Shown here: one piece after another, positions 7,697-13,751 of the stretch
How positions within the stretch are numbered: the stretch's first letter is position 1
How the letters are laid out: the number at the start of each line of letters is the position of its first letter
NCBI GenBank assembly: GCA_014382915.1
Contig: JACNIV010000268.1
Location: forward strand, 1-14,518
Reading direction: 5' to 3'
DNA length: 14,518 nucleotides
Origin: Candidatus Cloacimonadota bacterium
Lineage (GTDB): Bacteria > Cloacimonadota > Cloacimonadia > Cloacimonadales > TCS61
The notes under the pieces: generated by a model
Seen by the model: the letters and a program-made list of their open reading frames with translations, nothing else
Told to the model about the DNA's origin: nothing
Database searches by the model: none
Made by a program: the position numbers and the translations under genes

Positions 7697-8629
7697 ATGA
7701 AAGTTAGTATAATTGGCAGCGGTAATGTTGGTATAGCTACAGCTCTTTATTTAGCTGAGAAACGAGTTTCCAATATAGTTCTGATAGATGTGGTAAAGGG
7801 TTGGGCAGAAGGTAAAGCCATGGATATTGTTCAGGCTTCTCCTATAAGAGGATATGATGTATTCATAAATGGTTATTCAGATATATCGATGATCAAAGAT
7901 TCTGATGTAGTTGTTGTTACAGCAGGTAAACCTCGTCTTCCGGGTATGTCACGGGAAGATTTGCTTAGAGATAATGTAAAAATCATGAAAAATGTTTCTG
8001 AAAGTATTGCTAAATATGCACCCAATGCTGTTTTAATAACTGTTACAAATCCTCTCGATGTTTTAGCTTATGTTGCTTTGAAAGTCACAGGATTTGCTTT
8101 AAAAAAAGTGATTGGAATGGCAGGGATTCTGGATTCTTCAAGGTTCAGGTATTTTATAGCTCAAGAACTGGGAATTAGTCCCAGGAATGTAACTGCACTG
8201 GTACTTGGCGGGCATGGTGATTTGATGGTGCCATTACCAAGATATTCAACTGTTCACGGTATACCTGTTTCCGAATTGTTGCCTAAAGCAAAAATTGATA
8301 AATTAATAGAACGTACTCGAAAAGCTGGTGGCGAAATAGTTTCCTACCTTAAAACCGGAAGTGCTTATTGGTCACCTGGCAGTTCTGCTGCTGAAATGGT
8401 GGAATGCGTTGTTCGCAATCGAAACAGGATAGTACCTTGTTCTGCTTACTTAAGGGGAGAGTATGGTATCGATGGCTTATTTTCAGGTGTACCGATTAAA
8501 ATAGGAAAAAATGGAGTTGAAGAAATAATCGAACTATCACTTACGACTGAAGAGAAACAAGCATTACATCTCTCTGCCGATAAAGTTCGGGAAGTGATAG
8601 AAAAAATTGAGGCAGAAAATCTTATATAA
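7697..8629 (+). CDS. mdh: NAD-dependent malate dehydrogenase (canonical paralogue)
   Basis: This 310-residue enzyme interconverts L-malate and oxaloacetate with NAD. All expected residues are present: GSGNVG (7-12), D31 for NAD selection, R80 and R86 in the substrate loop (Arg80 at the position that discriminates MDH from LDH), N118 in VTNPLDV, D146 and R149 in LDSSRFR, and H173 in GGHGD, followed by MVPLPRYSTV and KTGSAYWSPG. It belongs to the LDH-like tetrameric MDH group, not the E. coli Mdh group. Its Shine-Dalgarno AGGAGG (7686-7691) overlaps the stop codon of the upstream paralogue, implying tight coupling and perhaps matched amounts of the two proteins. Its own stop overlaps the next start by one base. 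Confidence 0.96.
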   Translation: MKVSIIGSGNVGIATALYLAEKRVSNIVLIDVVKGWAEGKAMDIVQASPIRGYDVFINGYSDISMIKDSDVVVVTAGKPRLPGMSREDLLRDNVKIMKNVSESIAKYAPNAVLITVTNPLDVLAYVALKVTGFALKKVIGMAGILDSSRFRYFIAQELGISPRNVTALVLGGHGDLMVPLPRYSTVHGIPVSELLPKAKIDKLIERTRKAGGEIVSYLKTGSAYWSPGSSAAEMVECVVRNRNRIVPCSAYLRGEYGIDGLFSGVPIKIGKNGVEEIIELSLTTEEKQALHLSADKVREVIEKIEAENLI

Positions 8630-9966
8630 TGGAGTTGCGAATTCCGTATTGGGGAGAGGAATTAACAGTAACTCTCCCCAGTGAAAATATTGGTGAAATA
8701 GTATATCCAAATACAGTTGAAATTCGACCTGAAAAAGAGGTGCTTTTTGATGCGATCAATAACCCGGTCGATTTCAAGAGTTTTGACGATTTTATCAAAG
8801 GTGATGAACCTCTACTCTTTATTATAAATGATGCCACCAGACCTACTCCAAATGCCAGAATTATTGATCTGCTCTGGGATAAAATTAAAGAAAAGAATAT
8901 AAAATTTCTGATCGCTACAGGTGCTCATCGAGCACCAAGCAAAGATGAATACATCGAACTTTTCGGAGACCATTATCATGAATTAGAAAAAAAAATATTT
9001 TCTCATGATTCCAAAAATGAAAGAGAAAATATCTTAATTGGTAAAACCAAAAATGGTACGGAAGTCTATTTTGACAAACTGGTAATTGAGGCAAAGAAGA
9101 TAATTTACATCACATCGGTTGAACCTCATTATTTTGCAGGTTATACTGGTGGAGCAAAATCCTTTTTACCTGGTATTGCCGGATACAAAACTATCGAACA
9201 AAATCATGAACTGGCCTTGAAAGCAACTGCAAAAGCTCTCGTAACCGAAGGAAATCCAATTAGAGAAGATATTAAAGAAGCGTATGATGTTATCGCCAAA
9301 GACAAACAAATATTTTCAATCCAAACAGTTCTGAATAAAGACCACAAAATCTATTATTGTGTTTGCGGAGAAACACACCAGGCGTTCAAATTGGCATGCG
9401 AAAAAGCGAAAGATGTATTTTCTGTAGAAATAAGGGATAGAGCAGATATTGTAGTTGCAGTTGCACCATATCCGATGGATATTAATCTTTATCAATCACA
9501 GAAAGCAATAGACAACAGTAAACTGGCATTGAATTCTAATGGGATCCTCATTTTAGTAGCAAGCTGCAGAAAAGGTGTAGGGGGAGAAAGTTTCATGGAA
9601 CTATTAAGTGAAGCCAGAAATCCTGATGAAGTGTTTAGTAAAATTGAAAAAGGCTATAAATTAGGATATCATAAAGCAGCAAAAATGGCAGAAATTATGA
9701 AATGGGCATCCTTGTGGGCATATACAAAACTTGAATCTCAATTATTGGAAAATATTTTTATTAAAGGATTTTCTGACTTACAAGAAGCATTGAATTCCGC
9801 GCTGAAAGAAAAAGGTGAGGAAAAAATACTCTTTTTAATGGATGCCAGTTTAACAGTTCCGCGAATAGCACCACGCATCCTGCACAAAAGAAAATTCATT
9901 CACAGTCCAGACGATTATAAAAAGACCAAAAACCATATTAAGCTTGATGATTTGTTTCTCGCTTAA
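8629..9966 (+). CDS. larA: LarA-family nickel-pincer 2-hydroxyacid racemase (candidate malate racemase)
   Basis: This 445-residue protein is a LarA homologue. LarA enzymes racemise or epimerise 2-hydroxyacids through a covalently held nickel-pincer nucleotide and a hydride-transfer step. Using the Thermoanaerobacterium LarA residues as guide, the site is intact: D68 and R71 (NDATRPTP), H100 (TGAHRAP), H167 (EPHYFAGY), the pincer-bearing lysine K177 (GGAKS), H193 (QNHE) and K292 (SQKAID). The start overlaps the mdh stop (TAATG), so the two are translationally coupled. The family includes lactate, malate, 2-hydroxyglutarate and other racemases, so substrate cannot be assigned by homology. The malate-centred operon makes malate the leading guess. 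The cofactor genes larB, larC and larE are not in the window. Confidence 0.88.
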   Translation: MELRIPYWGEELTVTLPSENIGEIVYPNTVEIRPEKEVLFDAINNPVDFKSFDDFIKGDEPLLFIINDATRPTPNARIIDLLWDKIKEKNIKFLIATGAHRAPSKDEYIELFGDHYHELEKKIFSHDSKNERENILIGKTKNGTEVYFDKLVIEAKKIIYITSVEPHYFAGYTGGAKSFLPGIAGYKTIEQNHELALKATAKALVTEGNPIREDIKEAYDVIAKDKQIFSIQTVLNKDHKIYYCVCGETHQAFKLACEKAKDVFSVEIRDRADIVVAVAPYPMDINLYQSQKAIDNSKLALNSNGILILVASCRKGVGGESFMELLSEARNPDEVFSKIEKGYKLGYHKAAKMAEIMKWASLWAYTKLESQLLENIFIKGFSDLQEALNSALKEKGEEKILFLMDASLTVPRIAPRILHKRKFIHSPDDYKKTKNHIKLDDLFLA

Positions 9967-9992
9967 TGAATAAATAAGGAGTAAAAAGCCAA

Positions 9993-11675
9993 ATGGCACT
10001 TAAACGATATGAAATTGACGAGTTAGAACAAAAAATAGTTCATGTAAAAAAAAGAGGATTAGATCTAATTCGTGATCCAATGCTTAATAAGGGGACAGCA
10101 TTTTCCGAAAAAGAGAGAGAAGAATTCAATCTTTATGGATTAGTCCCACCACATGTTTCCACTTTTGAAGAACAGATAAAAAGAGTCACTGAAAATTATC
10201 GTAGAAAAGATACAGATCTTGAGAAATATATTTTCTTAGAAGCATTACACGATCGGAATGAAATCTTGTATTATGCATTACTGCTGAGAAACCTGGAGGA
10301 ATTGACTCCAATTGTTTACACTCCCACTGTAGGAACTGCATGTCAGCAATTTGGTCATCTTTACCGACGAGCAAGAGGAATGTATATTTCCGCCAAAGCT
10401 AAAGGAGATTTCAAAAAAAGAATTAACAATTGGCCGGAAGATAAGGTCGATGTAATCGTCGTCACTGACGGCAGCAGAATTCTGGGTCTTGGAGATCTGG
10501 GAGCAAGCGGTATTGGAATTCCAATCGGGAAACTCTCTCTTTATGTAGCTTGTGCTGGAATTTATCCTTCTAAAAAACTACCCGTAGTAATCGATGTGGG
10601 AACAGATAATGAAACTTTATTGAAAGATCCTTTGTATTTGGGAGAAAAACACCACCGGATAAAAGGAGAAAAATATTACGAAATAATTGATGAGTTCATC
10701 ATTGCAGCTCATGAACGATGGCCTAAAGCATTAATTCAATTTGAGGATTTTACGAATGATCATGCTTTTCCACTTTTAAAAAAATACCGTGAAAGACTTT
10801 TATGCTTTAATGATGATATCCAGGGAACAGGTGGAGTTGCTCTGGCAGGACTTCTGGCAGCAATGAGGATAACCAAAGGAAAATTAAATGAACAGAAAAT
10901 CATCTTTCTGGGCGCTGGCTCAGCTGCGGTTGGAATCGCAGATATGATCGTTGCCGGAATGGTGGAAGAAGGATTATCCAAAGAAGAAGCACAAAAAAGA
11001 TTCTGGTTCATCGATAGTAAAGGTCTCGTAACAACTACGCGTGGTGATAAACTGGCAGAACATAAAGTCGCATATGCCAGAAATGAAAAATTCCAGAAAA
11101 CACTTCTTGAAGTAATAAAATCCGTTAAACCAACAGTATTAATGGGTGTGAGCAAACAAACAGGAGCATTTAAAGAACAGGTAGTACGCGAAATGAAAAA
11201 ACATGTAGATACTCCCATCATCTTTGCCTTATCGAATCCAACATCCAAATCGGAATGCACACCAACACAGGCTTATGAATGGACCGATGGGAAAGTTGTT
11301 TATGCCAGTGGCAGTCCTTTTGATCCCATCAAATATAAAGGAAAAACTTATACCACAGGCCAGGGAAATAATATGTATATTTTCCCGGGTATTGGTTTGG
11401 GAGCTGTTGTCTGCCAGGCAACAAAAATAACGGATTCAATGTTTTATACAGCAGCAAAAACTTTAGCAAATCTGGTTAAAGAAGAGGATTTGAAAAAAGG
11501 TAGAGTTTATCCTGATTTGACTGATATCAGAGAAATTTCAGCACATATTGCTTTTGCTGTGTGTGAAATTGCATATGCCAATGGCATTGCCTGGACAAAT
11601 AGACCTGAAAACCTTTTTGAATATATTAAAAGCAAGATGTTCCAGCCAGTATATTTGCCGTATAAAGCGGTGTAG
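9993..11675 (+). CDS. maeA: Malic enzyme (oxidative decarboxylation of malate to pyruvate), large SfcA/eukaryote-like type
   Basis: This 560-residue enzyme converts L-malate + NAD(P)+ to pyruvate + CO2 + NAD(P)H, or runs in reverse. Order of motifs: YTPTVGTACQQFG with catalytic Y109; VTDGSRILGLGDLG (158-170); general base K180 in GIPIGKLSLY; metal ligands E251, D252 (FEDF) and D275 (FNDDIQGTG); Rossmann glycine loop GAGSAAVG (307-314). Length fits the large MaeA/SfcA class. After the second Rossmann strand it reads FIDSKGLV, with S342, K343 and, by ungapped offset, K358 at the positions (346, 347, 362 in vertebrate numbering) that are Ser/Lys/Lys in NADP-specific enzymes. NADP preference is therefore inferred despite the maeA label. 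AAGGAG (9976-9981) lies 11 bases upstream of the start. Confidence 0.95.
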   Translation: MALKRYEIDELEQKIVHVKKRGLDLIRDPMLNKGTAFSEKEREEFNLYGLVPPHVSTFEEQIKRVTENYRRKDTDLEKYIFLEALHDRNEILYYALLLRNLEELTPIVYTPTVGTACQQFGHLYRRARGMYISAKAKGDFKKRINNWPEDKVDVIVVTDGSRILGLGDLGASGIGIPIGKLSLYVACAGIYPSKKLPVVIDVGTDNETLLKDPLYLGEKHHRIKGEKYYEIIDEFIIAAHERWPKALIQFEDFTNDHAFPLLKKYRERLLCFNDDIQGTGGVALAGLLAAMRITKGKLNEQKIIFLGAGSAAVGIADMIVAGMVEEGLSKEEAQKRFWFIDSKGLVTTTRGDKLAEHKVAYARNEKFQKTLLEVIKSVKPTVLMGVSKQTGAFKEQVVREMKKHVDTPIIFALSNPTSKSECTPTQAYEWTDGKVVYASGSPFDPIKYKGKTYTTGQGNNMYIFPGIGLGAVVCQATKITDSMFYTAAKTLANLVKEEDLKKGRVYPDLTDIREISAHIAFAVCEIAYANGIAWTNRPENLFEYIKSKMFQPVYLPYKAV

Positions 11676-11716
11676 AAAAAACTAAAAATAGAAAAGAAAT
11701 TAATTTTATGAAATTC

Positions 11717-11764
11717 TTTGACGGATTGTAATAATTTTTATTCTTGTATATAGGTTTATATGAG
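11717..11764 (+). promoter_or_regulatory. Possible promoter upstream of pckA (weak)
   Basis: The 127-base gap between malic enzyme and pckA is the first in this direction long enough to hold a promoter. It contains TTGACG (11718-11723) and TTGTAA (11726-11731) upstream of TATATAGG (11747-11754), with TTGTAA-17-TATAGG as a weak sigma-70-like pairing. An alternative is TTG (11726-11728), 22 bases, then TAGGTTTA (11751-11758), close to the TAnnTTTG type described for Bacteroidota. Neither match is strong and no terminator is seen before it, so read-through from upstream remains likely. Confidence 0.3.
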
Positions 11765-11789
11765 TTTTAATAAACAAAAAAAATAGATT

Positions 11790-11794
11790 GGAGG
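11790..11794 (+). promoter_or_regulatory. Shine-Dalgarno of pckA that fixes its start
   Basis: GGAGG is 8 bases before ATG 11803. The in-frame TTG at 11788 overlaps this site, so it cannot sensibly be the start; this removes five residues from the longest open frame. Confidence 0.85.
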
Positions 11795-11802
11795 AAAAAG
11801 AA

Positions 11803-13530
11803 ATGTCGAGCAAAGCCAGTATTGATTTTTACAAGAATTTGAAGGAAATGTCTTCAATACGTGCTGTGGCGGAAACGATAATGCTAAACCCAAAAGTTCG
11901 AAAAGTTAATGCACGTGAAGCTTATGAAATGGCAAAAAAGCAACCGGGAGTAGCAGTTACGGATTTAGAAATTTATCCTCCTTTTGCTAAACGTTTAGGA
12001 CTGCCAAAAGGTGCAAAAGTGCTTAACGATTGCCATGGCAAGATCATTGGTCGTACAGCTAAAGCGAGAGTATTCTATAACAGAATACCGCAAAATGAAA
12101 AGAAGAAAGTCGAAGGTGACATCCGGGAAGCAATGTACCAGCTTGAACATTACGATTTGATTAAATGCGAGGCTGTCCTGGGTTTGGATCCCGATCTAAT
12201 GATAAAAGCAACTTATGTGACAACAACTACAGATGCCAGCAATGTTTTCAACTGGTTATGCAATTTCGCTCCGCTCGAATTAATGGAAGAAGAATATAAA
12301 AAAGGCAAACCCCTTCCAATTCAGGATATTATCATTGTTGCATTTAATGAATGGACTTGCAACGATCCGTATTATCACAATGTTGGTGCTCCTCAAATCG
12401 GCTTGGTTGATGAAACCCAGAATGTTATTTTCAATTTGGGAATGCGTTATTTTGGTGAGCGTAAAAAAGGAACTTTAACTCTCGCCTGGACATCCGGGAT
12501 GAGGTTGGGAATGGCTGCCTGTCACGGAGGTATCAAAGAAATTGATTTCTCAGGTTGCGCTGCTGAATACAAACATTTGGAAAAGAAATCGATTGCTTTC
12601 TACGGTCTATCCGGCACAGGAAAATCCTCTCACACAAATTCGATCGATAATGGCGGTACATTACCCGCAGGATTCGAAAAATATTGCCTTCACGATGATG
12701 CCTTCCAGATCGATACGGAAGAAAAAGTTTGTCGGGTCTGGGAACCTGCTTTGTTCGATAAAACCGACAGCAGAGATCTTGATAATCCTGATTGGAAATA
12801 CCTGATTGCTCTTATGAATCATGCGATGATAGAGCGAAACGGAAAACTATTGCCTTTAGGATTGGATGTTCGACAGGCAAATGGAAGAGCACTGCTGGAT
12901 CGTGACCTTTTAGGAAACTGGGTTAATAGGTGCAGTTTTCCGGAAGCTTTAACCTGGCTTATGAAGGATACAGCACTTCCTCCTATTCACAAATATAAAG
13001 ATAAATATCTGGCAGTTGCTATGGGTGCTGCTCTTATTACAAAAAGAAGCAGAGCGGAAAACGTTACGGAAGAAGATCTCAAGAAATTGGTTTTTGAACC
13101 TTTTGCAAATCCGTTCAGGGTTTATGAACTTTTCAAGGATGTGGAAGCATTCATTAAAGTTCTGGAAACCGGTGCAGATTGTTATACATTCAATTCTGCT
13201 GGATACTGGAAATCCTCTGATGATGACCTGGATGATGTTAAACTACAGACTTCACTCACTCTCCAAACAGGGATCTTAATGGAGCAACTTGAATGGGAAG
13301 ATTGGAATATGCTGCCTGGTGCCATGATACCTACCAAGGAATCTGTTGAAAAAATACTTCCTGGTTATTATGAAAGATATCATCCTGATAACCGTGAAAA
13401 TATGGATGAATACGTTGTACTTCTGAAAGACCGTTTCAAGCAAAGACGAGAATATTTGAAATCATCTGATGTGGCAACTAAACCGGAACTACTTGAAAAG
13501 CTTATAAACGCATTGCAGATCAAAGGATAA
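11803..13530 (+). CDS. pckA: Phosphoenolpyruvate carboxykinase (ATP-type), divergent long form
   Basis: This 575-residue enzyme interconverts oxaloacetate + ATP and PEP + CO2 + ADP, joining the malate/oxaloacetate pool to gluconeogenesis or, in anaerobes, fixing CO2 onto PEP with ATP gain. Visible motifs: YFGERKKGTLTLAW (216-229), which corresponds to the substrate/metal region of ATP-PEPCKs; P-loop GLSGTGKSS (268-276); the metal-binding acidic motif LHDDAF (296-301); and WLMKDTALPPI, AMGAALITKRSRAE and FEPFANPFR downstream. The P-loop ends in KSS rather than the usual KTT, and the protein is longer than E. coli Pck (540). It resembles the divergent PEPCKs of Clostridia and some anaerobes. 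ATP use is inferred from the fold and P-loop. The stop is 2 bases before an intrinsic terminator. Confidence 0.9.
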   Translation: MSSKASIDFYKNLKEMSSIRAVAETIMLNPKVRKVNAREAYEMAKKQPGVAVTDLEIYPPFAKRLGLPKGAKVLNDCHGKIIGRTAKARVFYNRIPQNEKKKVEGDIREAMYQLEHYDLIKCEAVLGLDPDLMIKATYVTTTTDASNVFNWLCNFAPLELMEEEYKKGKPLPIQDIIIVAFNEWTCNDPYYHNVGAPQIGLVDETQNVIFNLGMRYFGERKKGTLTLAWTSGMRLGMAACHGGIKEIDFSGCAAEYKHLEKKSIAFYGLSGTGKSSHTNSIDNGGTLPAGFEKYCLHDDAFQIDTEEKVCRVWEPALFDKTDSRDLDNPDWKYLIALMNHAMIERNGKLLPLGLDVRQANGRALLDRDLLGNWVNRCSFPEALTWLMKDTALPPIHKYKDKYLAVAMGAALITKRSRAENVTEEDLKKLVFEPFANPFRVYELFKDVEAFIKVLETGADCYTFNSAGYWKSSDDDLDDVKLQTSLTLQTGILMEQLEWEDWNMLPGAMIPTKESVEKILPGYYERYHPDNRENMDEYVVLLKDRFKQRREYLKSSDVATKPELLEKLINALQIKG

Positions 13531-13532
13531 AT

Positions 13533-13565
13533 AAAGGGCAGACGGAAGTCTGCCCTTTGTTTTTT
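13533..13565 (+). terminator. Intrinsic (rho-independent) terminator after pckA
   Basis: An 11-bp perfect stem (13533-13543 with 13548-13558) is capped by a GGAA (GNRA-type) tetraloop and followed by a run of six T at 13560-13565. It starts right after the pckA stop codon and ends the transcript containing pckA, separating it from citrate synthase. Confidence 0.95.
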
Positions 13566-13603
13566 ATCTCTCTTTAATATTTAATTTAAATTTCATTACA
13601 GGC

Positions 13604-13646
13604 TATAATTTTTTTAATTGACATAATAAAAAAGGAGTAACTTTTG
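13604..13646 (+). promoter_or_regulatory. Candidate promoter elements upstream of citrate synthase
   Basis: Because a terminator lies upstream, gltA must have its own promoter in 13566-13751. A perfect TATAAT is at 13604-13609 but has only a poor -35 (TTAATT at 13581-13586, spacing 17). A perfect TTGACA is at 13618-13623 but lacks a good -10 at normal spacing; TAACTTTTG (13638-13646) loosely fits the Bacteroidota-style TAnnTTTG. Which pair is used cannot be decided. The existence of a promoter in this gap is likely, the exact site is not. Confidence 0.35.
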
Positions 13647-13678
13647 TAAAATGTGAAATTGTCGATATTCAGAAATAA

Positions 13679-13721
13679 GATTTTGACTGATTTTATTATT
13701 TATTAAGTTGGTCAAAATCAG
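13679..13721 (+). repeat. Inverted repeat in the citrate synthase leader (possible operator or RNA switch)
   Basis: GATTTTGAC (13679-13687) pairs perfectly with GTCAAAATC (13711-13719) over a 23-base AT-rich loop. An overlapping alternative, CTGATTTT (13687-13694) with AAAATCAG (13714-13721), is also perfect, so the same right arm can pair with either of two left arms. It ends 20 bases before the Shine-Dalgarno of gltA. It could be a protein-binding site, or two exclusive RNA structures affecting translation. AT-rich DNA makes chance pairing plausible. Confidence 0.6.
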
Positions 13722-13751
13722 ATATATTAACTAAAAAAAATAGGAGGAACC

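Noticed and set aside
10760..11260. A 166-codon minus-strand open frame within malic enzyme
   Set aside because: It is the antisense shadow of a highly conserved enzyme region (metal site and Rossmann fold), with low-complexity Ser/Pro/Ala composition.
13653..13706. A possible 17-codon leader peptide starting at GTG 13653 upstream of gltA
   Set aside because: The nearest Shine-Dalgarno (GGAG at 13634-13637) is 15 bases away, too far for good use; the overlapping ATG at 13651 is followed at once by a stop; and there is no run of regulatory codons.
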